A DNA stretch of 5,364 bases from contig CADBNA010000358.1 of NCBI GenBank assembly GCA_902795835.1, positions 1 to 5,364 on the forward strand, written 5' to 3'. A model generated the notes under the pieces. It was not told where the DNA came from, made no database searches, and was given only the letters and a program-made list of their open reading frames with translations. Shown in pieces: positions 1 through 4,916 of the stretch. Position 1 is the first letter of the stretch; each line of letters opens with the position of its first letter. Source of the DNA: an uncultured Lachnospiraceae bacterium. Its GTDB lineage: Bacteria > Bacillota_A > Clostridia > Lachnospirales > Lachnospiraceae. The position numbers and the translations under genes were made by a program.

Positions 1-458
1 CCGTTCCGCGCCATAAAGATGGCGCTGGCCGCTGCCTCTGCCCCCTTTATTCCTTCCGGGTGATTGTGTGTAACCTCTGCCGTCAGCCGCGCCATATGCC
101 TGGTCTCTTCCAGCGTGTCATACAGCCAGCCTGCAGAGGACACCCGCATGGCTGATCCGTTGCCGAAGCTGCCGTATGGCGCAGGGTTCTTTTTTCTGAG
201 CCACTGGTAGAACATGCCGCCGTATCCGGCGTCAGGATAACGTCTCCCCCATTTCTGCATGGAGGCTACAAGGGCAGCCTTGATCTCATCATCATTTTTC
301 CCGATGGTATCCATAAGGGCTTCCGCCACAGCGATGGTCATAACAGAATCATCCGTGTACATGGATCCATGGCCAAAAAGCGGAAAGTCCTTGGTTTTCG
401 GGCTCCTGTCAAATTCATAGGGAGCACCAATCATATCACCTAAAATTGCTCCGATCAT
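1..458 (-). CDS. ADP-ribosylglycohydrolase family protein (N-terminal part, runs off the window)
   Basis: This is the first 152 residues of an ADP-ribosylglycohydrolase (DraG/ARH family), a mostly cytoplasmic all-helical enzyme that removes ADP-ribose from proteins or small molecules using a binuclear Mg centre. The N-terminus MIGAILGDMIGAPYEF is typical of the family. The metal-binding motif YTDDSVM lies at residues 34-40, with T35, D36 and D37 as likely ligands. GSFGNGSAMR at 96-105 and VTHNHPEG at 129-136 are further family blocks. The C-terminal metal-binding acidic motif would lie beyond position 1, so completeness cannot be judged. The ATG at 458-456 is chosen because a perfect AGGAGG (472-467) lies 8 bases upstream and the family start matches. 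The gene reads away from the plus-strand island and appears to have its own promoter. The substrate cannot be told from the sequence. No macrodomain or ADP-ribosyltransferase partner is visible in the window. Confidence 0.93.
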   Translation of the reverse strand, partial: MIGAILGDMIGAPYEFDRSPKTKDFPLFGHGSMYTDDSVMTIAVAEALMDTIGKNDDEIKAALVASMQKWGRRYPDAGYGGMFYQWLRKKNPAPYGSFGNGSAMRVSSAGWLYDTLEETRHMARLTAEVTHNHPEGIKGAEAAASAIFMARN

Positions 459-491
459 CGTCTTTACCTCCTCTTCTACCTTGATGGTTCA

Positions 492-510
492 AGTATAGCA
501 GGTACATGTA
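492..510 (-). promoter_or_regulatory. Extended -10 promoter for the ADP-ribosylglycohydrolase gene, with a palindrome in the spacer
   Basis: Read on the minus strand, TGCTATACT (500-492) is an extended -10 box (TGn plus TATACT), 20 bases upstream of the AGGAGG site. No good -35 hexamer is found at 16-18 bp, as is common with extended -10 promoters. An 8-bp perfect palindrome TACATGTA (503-510) sits just upstream of the TG motif and could be a regulator half-site or chance. The transcription start would be near 485. Confidence 0.5.
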
Positions 511-537
511 AAAAAGAGGTCGTCTGCCGGGCGACAT

Positions 538-567
538 TTGAGCTGACGTAAAAAGTAAAGTCATATT
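538..567 (+). promoter_or_regulatory. Weak sigma-A-like promoter ahead of the structured RNA region
   Basis: TTGAGC (538-543, four of six matches to the -35 consensus) is followed after 18 bp by CATATT (562-567). An overlapping alternative is CTGACG (543-548) with a 15-bp spacer and TATTAT (564-569). Either would start transcription near 574-577, just before the first stem at 579. The boxes are weak. The placement relative to the folded region is the main support. Confidence 0.3.
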
Positions 568-574
568 ATCTACC

Positions 575-710
575 ACGACCCCGAGTAATCAAGTGAGATT
601 GTAGCACCTTTCAATAGTGCCATAAAAAAGGTGCTGGTGAACGACTCTCTGATTCAAGAGTGGTAATTCACAAAGGTTGAATAGATATCTCTAAGCGAGT
701 TGAAACGGGG
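575..710 (+). ncRNA. Candidate structured RNA or long 5' leader (not matched to a known class)
   Basis: The plus strand holds an unusual density of compatible pairings. CCCCG (579-583) pairs with CGGGG (706-710) and closes the element. AATC (587-590) pairs with GATT (597-600). AGCACCTTT (603-611) pairs perfectly with AAAGGTGCT (627-635). GTGAA (637-641) pairs with TTCAC (667-671), and inside it ACTCT (644-648) pairs with AGAGT (657-661). The loop of that hairpin, ATTCA (652-656), is complementary to TGAAT (678-682), which would make an H-type pseudoknot. No open reading frame of note lies here. I compared it from memory with T-box, SAM, lysine, c-di-GMP, hammerhead, glmS and group II intron 5' ends and found no convincing match. 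It may be a free-standing RNA or the leader of the small gene at 860. A U-rich stretch (721-751) follows, but without a hairpin placed for a standard terminator. Confidence 0.45.
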
Positions 711-859
711 AAAAGAATTGTTTTTTGCTACCTCTCTTTTTTTGGGGTGTAAAGTGCGGTTTTCCAGAAAAAAAACACATACTATAGGCAACCTACAATT
801 ATTTAAGAAGATACACGGATTGAAAACTCTAAGAAAATCTTAAGAGCGGAGGAATAATT
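711..859 (+). other. A+T-rich leader of the 93-residue gene, with a hairpin beside its ribosome binding site
   Basis: This stretch holds no gene. It contains two T-runs (720-726 and 738-745), a run of A near 767-775, and a bulged hairpin CTCTAAGA (827-834), loop AAA, TCTTAAGAG (838-846). The hairpin ends one base before the ribosome binding site GGAGGA (848-853). An alternative pairing AAGAT (808-812) with ATCTT (837-841) would exclude that hairpin. TACTAT (779-784) and TACAAT (794-799) look like -10 boxes but lack a good -35 box. Confidence 0.35.
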
Positions 860-1141
860 ATGGAAAAAACTATTAAAGAGATCACCTATAACACGGAATC
901 TGCAATACTGCTGGCATACAGCAAGAATCCTGCCGGGCTGCCTAACCAGGCCTTTTACGTCACAGATGAGCGGCAGTTCTTTGTTGAAACATCTATGCCC
1001 CGTTACAGAGATATTGATACCGTTAGTGAACAGTACGCAGTGCTCATGATTCGCGCACGGATCAAAAATCTCGTACTCGTGTATGACAACATCGCACGTT
1101 ACCTCCCCCAGGTCTATGTCAATATTGCGGACTGCAAATAA
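860..1141 (+). CDS. Hypothetical 93-residue protein
   Basis: I do not recognise this protein. It is predicted to be soluble: there is no signal peptide, membrane segment or cysteine pair motif (a single Cys, near the C-terminus). It has mixed hydrophobic and charged segments, such as VSEQYAVLMIRARIKNLVLV (residues 55-74), which could be a helix followed by a strand. It is real rather than a chance ORF on three grounds. GGAGGA (848-853) lies 6 bases before the ATG. A strong terminator begins 45 bases after the stop. It is the only plus-strand gene, lying between two minus-strand genes. Its composition is visibly more A+T-rich than the LRR gene beside it, which together with the odd orientation hints at a separate origin. 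The long leader with a foldable region at 579-710 suggests RNA-level regulation, or an RNA and protein acting together. Function is unknown. Confidence 0.75.
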   Translation: MEKTIKEITYNTESAILLAYSKNPAGLPNQAFYVTDERQFFVETSMPRYRDIDTVSEQYAVLMIRARIKNLVLVYDNIARYLPQVYVNIADCK

Positions 1142-1180
1142 TAGCCATCTATTATAGATATCGAATAAAGCAGATCCGGC

Positions 1181-1223
1181 AAAAAACGCTTTCAGGCGCA
1201 AAAACCTGAAAGCGTCTTTTTTT
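1181..1223. terminator. Strong bidirectional Rho-independent terminator
   Basis: ACGCTTTCAGG (1186-1196) pairs perfectly with CCTGAAAGCGT (1205-1215) in an 11-bp stem with an 8-base loop. On the plus strand CTTTTTTT follows (1216-1223), ending the 93-residue gene. On the minus strand the run of A at 1181-1186 becomes a U-run, so the same hairpin can end the LRR transcript, whose stop is at 1284. A second small inverted repeat, AGTATT (1249-1254) and AATACT (1261-1266), lies between that stop and the terminator. Confidence 0.9.
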
Positions 1224-1283
1224 ATTTGCTGTAATTATTCTGCGACCCAGTATTCCCGGAAATACTATACTTGAGCAGTCAGT

Positions 1284-2975
1284 TCAGCCAACAGAAAACC
1301 AGGCTTCTTCCGCCCCCTGTGACCAGACTTCGTGGTGCGGCCAGCCGCTGTTTCCGTCCGGCTGTTCAAAGACAGTTGAACCTTCTTGTGCATAGATAAC
1401 AGTGTCCTCTCCGCAGGATAACACCGCCTGTGAATGCAGTTCTGTCACAGATGCCGGTATGAATACGGCCTCCAGCCCCTCGCACTCGTACACCGCGCTG
1501 CCCTCCATCCTGCGCACCGTATCCGGGAACAATACAGCACGCAGTGTGTCATCATGATGGAAAGTATGCTCGCATATGCTGGTCACCGGACAGCCGCCAA
1601 GAGTGTCGGGCACCCGGACACAGGCTTCCCCGCCGGAATAACCCGTGAGGACCGCCTCTCCCTCGACAACGGCGTACTCAAAGCCGTCCTCTGCCTCATA
1701 GACCGGCCTTGGCATCTCCTCCGCGCTGGCGCAGGAAATCCATTCGTAGCCCATGCCGTCTGCCCATTGCGCGGCCAGGCTGTCCTTGGGGGTGTAGATG
1801 AGGACGCTGCCGTAATCGAACAGATCACTTCCGAAGGTGGTGACGCTGTCGGGTATGAAAACGCATAGCGCCCGCCCCTTACTGCTCAGGAAGTAGTCCG
1901 GCAGCTCCGTCACGCCCTCAGGGATCACCAGAGATGGGCAGCCCACACCATATTCCAGGGTTCCCCGGCCCATGCTCTTCAGTGTGGATGGCAGGAAAAA
2001 GTCATCGCCGTTCGCACGCAGAAATGCAAAATCACCGGTTTCTTCAAGCCCCTCGTTCAGAATAACGCTGTCCATGTGCTCGGTACTGATATAATCCGAA
2101 ATCCGCCGCAGCGTCGACGGGAAGTTCATATGGCGCAGTTCTGCCCCGCCGACATACTGTATCCAGACGATCCCTTCTGGCAGTACAAGTTCCTCCAGCG
2201 TGTCGTTTCTGCAATCCTCTATGCCCACAACAGGATAGCCCTCCACCTCCGCGGGGATTTCATAACGGGAGAACCCGCCCTCCAGCCCCGCCAGACAACA
2301 GGTCTGGCCGGTGATCCGGTATCTGGCAGTGCCCTCGGGATAGGTTACTTCGATGACATCGTAGAACCACTGCTTCACACCGTTCCACAGGTCGGAAAGG
2401 GAAAGCATCTCACCGCTCAGGGTGCCGGAACCGCTAAGCGGAGGCGTCGTCATGGTATGGAAGGCTGTCGTGCGGACATCGGCGCCGCGGCGATAGACAT
2501 AGGCATTGTAATGACGGTTGGACGCAAAGCCAATATAATCGTCGCGGGATTCGGTGGTATGCACCAGGCACAGCACGGCATCAGCTTCATCCAGTGAGGC
2601 GGCGCGCATGGCCTCCGGGATGCGGACCTGCCAGTCACCCAGCAGGCGATATTCACCCTGATCGTCGTATATAGCAATGAACTTTGCGCCCTTAAAGTCC
2701 CGGACGGAGTACTCTGCTTCTTCCATGCCCTCATTGGGCAGCAGATCCTCCGGCAGAGTCTGGGCCGGTTCGCAGGTCAGAGAATTCTCCCAGCCGCCGG
2801 TCTCTAATTCAGAGGCACATTCTATTGAGACATCATAGAGCAGTGCCAGCTGCTCGTCGATTGTAGAGGCGGACTGTAATGCATCAGCAGCGTCTTCAAG
2901 CATACTCCCAGCCAAAACAGGTCTGGCACTGATCAGCATTGACAGCGTTATCAGGATTGTAAGCAGCCTTTTCAT
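1284..2975 (-). CDS. Secreted BspA-like leucine-rich-repeat protein (LRR_5 type), 563 residues
   Basis: Residues 1-22 are a signal peptide: K2-R3, a hydrophobic core, then VLA before the likely cleavage after A22. Residues 30-205 form a region I cannot assign. Its stretch AVLCLVHTTESRDDYIGF (133-150), then an aromatic, PP- and Trp-containing segment up to VKQWFYDV (200-207), resembles N-terminal regions of other secreted Clostridia proteins. Residues 237-415 and 432-540 carry two blocks of BspA-like repeats, with signature pieces such as LEELVLPEGI, LVIPEGVTELPDYF, VFIPDSVTTFG, VRVPDTLGGCPVTSI and VFIPASVTEL. Each block opens with a similar EIPAEVEGYPV or VPDTLGGCPV phrase. BspA-like proteins are generally thought to mediate binding to proteins or other cells. 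There is no LPXTG motif, C-terminal anchor or transmembrane tail, so it may be released. AGGAGG (2987-2982), 6 bases upstream, supports the ATG at 2975. It lies 82 bases after the MBL gene, with no terminator between them. Confidence 0.88.
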   Translation of the reverse strand: MKRLLTILITLSMLISARPVLAGSMLEDAADALQSASTIDEQLALLYDVSIECASELETGGWENSLTCEPAQTLPEDLLPNEGMEEAEYSVRDFKGAKFIAIYDDQGEYRLLGDWQVRIPEAMRAASLDEADAVLCLVHTTESRDDYIGFASNRHYNAYVYRRGADVRTTAFHTMTTPPLSGSGTLSGEMLSLSDLWNGVKQWFYDVIEVTYPEGTARYRITGQTCCLAGLEGGFSRYEIPAEVEGYPVVGIEDCRNDTLEELVLPEGIVWIQYVGGAELRHMNFPSTLRRISDYISTEHMDSVILNEGLEETGDFAFLRANGDDFFLPSTLKSMGRGTLEYGVGCPSLVIPEGVTELPDYFLSSKGRALCVFIPDSVTTFGSDLFDYGSVLIYTPKDSLAAQWADGMGYEWISCASAEEMPRPVYEAEDGFEYAVVEGEAVLTGYSGGEACVRVPDTLGGCPVTSICEHTFHHDDTLRAVLFPDTVRRMEGSAVYECEGLEAVFIPASVTELHSQAVLSCGEDTVIYAQEGSTVFEQPDGNSGWPHHEVWSQGAEEAWFSVG

Positions 2976-3057
2976 GATTAACCTCCTATTGTTACAACCG
3001 TATTATTATGTCTGCTTCCGGCAGCGTCCTTGCATTTACTGTACGCTGAGCGCTGAT

Positions 3058-3783
3058 TCAATTTTTGACAAGGTCTATCTCGTTACCCGGCTCCAGGATT
3101 AACCGTTCAGGTGTATCAAACTGTTCTGCACGTTTCCTGTCAAACAATCCGTTTTCTGCAGGGACTACATGATAAGGAATACTATGCTTTGCTCCCACCA
3201 AAGCTGCACATTCCGCGGCTTCTTTTATATCCATGTTGTAAACGCCGTCACAGCAGAAAAAGGCGTAATCTATGTCCTTCTCAGCAAGAAGCGGCATCTG
3301 TTCTGTTTTGCTCGTATCCCCAGACACATATACCGTAATACCATCCGCCAGAGTCAGAATATAACCCGTACAAACCCGGATGTCATGATACTCGTTGCAG
3401 CCCGCTTCTACTGATTCCACAGTCACGTAACCCAGATCAAAGCTCTGGTGGACTCCGCCCTGCAGTGCCTCTTCCCAGCTGATGATCCGGCAGTCCCGGG
3501 AACGGTTTTCAACCTTATCTGATGCGTTATGATCGTAATGATCATGTGTGATCAGAATTAGATCCGCTGCCGGTTCATATCCCTCACCCGCAAACGGATC
3601 AATATAGATGACTTTTCCATCTGGTGTCGTAATCCGTATGCTTGCATGTCCCATGTACAGGAGTTTTGCATACCCGTTCTGCTGTGTGCTGTCCTCTTCT
3701 GCCTGAGTACTTATTCCTGTGCCGGCTAAAAGCAGAAAACACAGGAGAAACAAGAATATATTTTTATGCAGTCTGTTTTTCAT
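3058..3783 (-). CDS. Exported metallo-beta-lactamase-fold hydrolase (UlaG-like, Lactamase_B_3 type)
   Basis: This 241-residue protein starts with a signal peptide (K2, R4, K7, a hydrophobic stretch at 9-20, likely cleavage after STQA near residue 28). The mature part is a compact MBL fold. GHASIRI at 45-51 and YIDPF at 60-64 are typical of the UlaG/YtkL-like branch. The metal motif is THDHYDHN at 79-86, giving H80, H82, D84 and H85. H133 (EYHDIR), D156 (SGDTSKT) and H205 (PYHVVP) are the likely remaining ligands, so the active site looks intact. Members of this branch are usually cytoplasmic and hydrolyse varied substrates, and the substrate here is unknown. Export is the unusual feature. The start ATG at 3783 has a moderate site GAAAGGG (3798-3792), 8 bases upstream. 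No clear promoter is seen. A hairpin (3815-3850) lies in the leader. The secreted LRR gene follows on the same strand 82 bases downstream, so cotranscription is possible. Confidence 0.88.
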   Translation of the reverse strand: MKNRLHKNIFLFLLCFLLLAGTGISTQAEEDSTQQNGYAKLLYMGHASIRITTPDGKVIYIDPFAGEGYEPAADLILITHDHYDHNASDKVENRSRDCRIISWEEALQGGVHQSFDLGYVTVESVEAGCNEYHDIRVCTGYILTLADGITVYVSGDTSKTEQMPLLAEKDIDYAFFCCDGVYNMDIKEAAECAALVGAKHSIPYHVVPAENGLFDRKRAEQFDTPERLILEPGNEIDLVKN

Positions 3784-3814
3784 AAATATAACCCTTTCAT
3801 CAATTCATAGACGT

Positions 3815-3850
3815 GGATACCCCTTCCTCTTCAGGGAGGGGAGGAAATCC
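3815..3850 (-). other. Stem-loop in the leader of the MBL gene
   Basis: CCCCTTCCT (3820-3828) and AGGGAGGGG (3833-3841) form a 9-bp stem, including one G-T pair, around a 4-base loop. Outer GGAT (3815-3818) and ATCC (3847-3850) can extend it across small internal loops. No U-run follows on either strand, so it is not a standard terminator. It could be a leader structure, an mRNA stabiliser or a worn terminator of the upstream remnant gene. Confidence 0.4.
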
Positions 3851-3864
3851 ATACATGCACAGTG

Positions 3865-4164
3865 TTATTTGTAATCCCTCGCCCTGCCCTGCGGTGCCCT
3901 ACAGGATCCCAATTCTTCCAGTCTGTTTCTGGTCTCCCCGGCATTTTTAAACAGTATGCCCGTGCCGCCATGCGATTCCCAGTCTTTAATGTTCGAAGGC
4001 AGATCATCAATCAGAACGGAGGTCTTGCCTTTACAGTGGTCTATCTTTTCCTCCCGCATGACGGCATTGACGGTAACATCCGGATTCCGTTTGCGTTTTA
4101 CTTCGCTCAGGCCTGCAGTATCTGATGCCGAATCAAGTTTCAGGCTGGTTTTTTCACCTTGGCT
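3865..4164 (-). pseudogene. C-terminal remnant of a HAD-superfamily hydrolase (5'-nucleotidase-like)
   Basis: The reading frame 4164-3865 is open. From about 4100 downward it encodes a recognisable HAD C-terminal half: NPDVTVNAVMREEK, then TSVLIDDLPSNIKDWE and GGTGILFKNA. The LIDD acidic pair is HAD motif IV, and the following N..W...GG pattern is seen in deoxyribonucleotidase-like and phage-type HAD proteins. The N-terminal catalytic motif DxDxT is missing: an in-frame stop at 4167-4165 closes the frame upstream. The only in-frame ATG (4059) lies inside the homologous region and has no ribosome binding site. I therefore read it as a 5'-truncated pseudogene. Its broken end overlaps the 3' end of the DUF2442-HTH gene (stop 4142-4140), as if that cassette had joined into or replaced the front of the HAD gene. 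A short expressed protein from a non-ATG start cannot be excluded. Confidence 0.6.
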
Positions 4165-4586
4165 TCACCATATTCTCTCTTCATCGCTGCAACGGATATG
4201 ACCCACTGCTTGCCGAACTTGCAGACATCCACTCCATTTACGAGTTTTCCGTAGGCAATGGCTTTCCTCAAAGTGCTTTCATTCAAACCCCACAATTCCG
4301 TAGCATCAGCGAAAGACATGAGTCCATCAAACGGAGTGCTGACCTGAACGCCGTTTTCCCATAACTCATCACAGGACAGGTCAAGGTCATCGTTCCATAC
4401 AATGCCATATCCTCCTGTATCAACGGTCACACTGAAAAATTCATCAATATGGTCCTGAAGGTATCTAAAAACGGGCAGGCGGACAAAGAGCGGCGACATA
4501 TCGTATATTTTTGTGACGCCCTCGCTGAACTGAACACTTAATTTATGATCCGGCAGAGCAGCTACACTCTTTACTTTATGAAACAT
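4140..4586 (-). CDS. DUF2442 protein with C-terminal helix-turn-helix domain (putative antitoxin or autoregulator)
   Basis: This 148-residue protein has two domains. Residues 1-80 are DUF2442: MFHKVKSV at the start, GVTKIYDMSPLF at 23-34, and the hallmark VDTGGYGIVWNDDLDLSCDE at 55-74. Residues 88-140 look like a winged or excisionase-type helix-turn-helix: SFADATELWG, turn LNES, then TLRKAIAYGKL as candidate recognition helix and KFGKQWVI as the wing. The same DUF2442-plus-HTH layout is known from the structurally studied Nitrosomonas protein NE0471. DUF2442 genes often sit beside DUF4160 genes, as here, and the pair has been viewed as toxin-antitoxin-like. That role is inference. ATG codons at 4589 and 4586 follow AAGGTGA (4597-4591). 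I chose 4586 for its better spacing and family-like MFHKV start. A longer frame from 4643 has no ribosome site and overlaps the upstream gene. It starts 14 bases after the DUF4160 stop, so the two form an operon. Confidence 0.85.
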   Translation of the reverse strand: MFHKVKSVAALPDHKLSVQFSEGVTKIYDMSPLFVRLPVFRYLQDHIDEFFSVTVDTGGYGIVWNDDLDLSCDELWENGVQVSTPFDGLMSFADATELWGLNESTLRKAIAYGKLVNGVDVCKFGKQWVISVAAMKREYGEAKVKKPA

Positions 4587-4600
4587 CATCTCACCTTCTA

Positions 4601-4758
4601 TTATTCCAGCGGCGGGAGCTTCCTGAATTCCTGCGTCTCCCATATCTTCTGAATCTCATTCTTATTAATGTCAAGCCATTCCCTTACCAGGCTCAAGGCC
4701 TTGGGCGGAAGATACCCCTCAAGAACTTCACCTGTCATGAACGCGATAATACCGGCAT
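4601..4758 (-). pseudogene. Broken DUF4160 gene (start and C-terminal half remain, out of frame)
   Basis: A strong site AAAGGAGG (4776-4769) precedes ATG at 4758, which reads MPVLSRS and then stops (TGA 4737-4735). MPV(I/L)SRF is the usual start of DUF4160 proteins. The stop overlaps a second ATG (4738-4736) as ATGA. From there another frame reads 45 residues of DUF4160 C-terminus: TGEVLEGYLPPKALSLVREW, then IWETQEFRKLPPLE, ending at TAA 4603-4601. Intact members are usually about 80-90 residues, so roughly 35 central residues, including the histidine-rich part, are missing and the frame is shifted. The simplest reading is an internal deletion. The ATGA overlap could still allow the 45-residue piece to be made by reinitiation. 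The second frame also reads plausibly a few residues upstream of its ATG (YAGIIAF), so the exact junction is uncertain. It leads the operon with the DUF2442-HTH gene and shares its promoter. Confidence 0.75.
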
Positions 4759-4782
4759 ATACGCTGTACCTCCTTTGCGTTT

Positions 4783-4811
4783 ATTATATCACGATACCGT
4801 GATTCCAACAA
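4783..4811 (-). promoter_or_regulatory. Extended -10 promoter of the DUF4160/DUF2442 operon
   Basis: On the minus strand TGATATAAT (4791-4783) is a perfect extended -10 box. TTGTTG (4811-4806, three of six -35 matches) lies 17 bp upstream of TATAAT. Transcription would start near 4776, almost at the AAAGGAGG ribosome site (4776-4769), so the leader would be very short. The spacer carries the palindrome described separately. Confidence 0.8.
4788..4803. promoter_or_regulatory. Palindromic operator inside the DUF4160/DUF2442 promoter
   Basis: ATCACG and CGTGAT form a perfect 6-bp inverted repeat around a 4-base centre. It lies between the -35 and -10 boxes and overlaps the extended -10 TG and the first base of TATAAT. 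A dimeric repressor bound here would block RNA polymerase. The helix-turn-helix domain of the DUF2442 protein in the same operon is the obvious candidate, by analogy with autoregulated antitoxins (inference). Confidence 0.6.
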
Positions 4812-4832
4812 CTTCTTAACTGTTTTATCCTC

Positions 4833-4901
4833 TTAGCCGAGAAGGCTCCATCCTCTACAGGCGGATGGAGGTTCAATGGGCAGCACACTTTCCATGTTCA
4901 T
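4833..4901 (-). other. Tiny ORF over tandem stem-loops, possible dispersed repeat
   Basis: An ATG at 4901 opens a 22-codon frame containing ESVLPIEPPSA and ending GWSLLG before TAA (4835-4833). There is no ribosome binding site close to the ATG, so coding is doubtful. The DNA itself is structured: CTCCATCC (4846-4853) pairs perfectly with GGATGGAG (4863-4870), and AGCC (4836-4839 region) pairs with GGCT (4844-4847) around GAGAA. I suspect a small intergenic repeat or leader structure rather than a gene. It lies between the last terminator and the DUF4160 operon promoter. Confidence 0.25.
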
Positions 4902-4916
4902 CTCAGGATTGTTTTT

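Noticed and set aside
697..706. GTTGAAAC-like string resembling the end of some CRISPR repeats
   Set aside because: It occurs once only, with no repeat-spacer periodicity and no cas gene in the window.
601..720. Possible group II intron 5' end or domain I fragment
   Set aside because: There is no GTGYG start, no domain V hairpin and no reverse transcriptase frame. It remains a possibility only for a decayed fragment, to be settled by Infernal.
803..1201. 132-codon minus-strand frame opposite the 93-residue gene
   Set aside because: It starts inside the terminator hairpin, lacks a ribosome binding site and runs antisense to a better supported gene.
1434..2734. Several frames (1434-1868, 2076-2597 plus; 1583-1828, 2450-2734 minus) across the LRR gene
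   Set aside because: They overlap a long gene with signal peptide and repeat motifs, show low-complexity or Arg/Pro-rich translations, and have no ribosome sites or known domains.
3111..3414. Plus-strand frames opposite the MBL gene
   Set aside because: The opposite strand has a complete metal-binding motif set. These frames match nothing and have no start signals.
3862..4364. Plus-strand frames opposite the HAD remnant and the DUF2442-HTH gene
   Set aside because: They are shadows of recognisable minus-strand protein families and have no ribosome sites.
4587..4643. Upstream start at 4643 for the DUF2442-HTH gene, adding 19 residues
   Set aside because: There is no ribosome binding site, it overlaps the DUF4160 C-terminus, and homologues begin at MFHKV. 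The AAGGTGA site points to 4586 or 4589.
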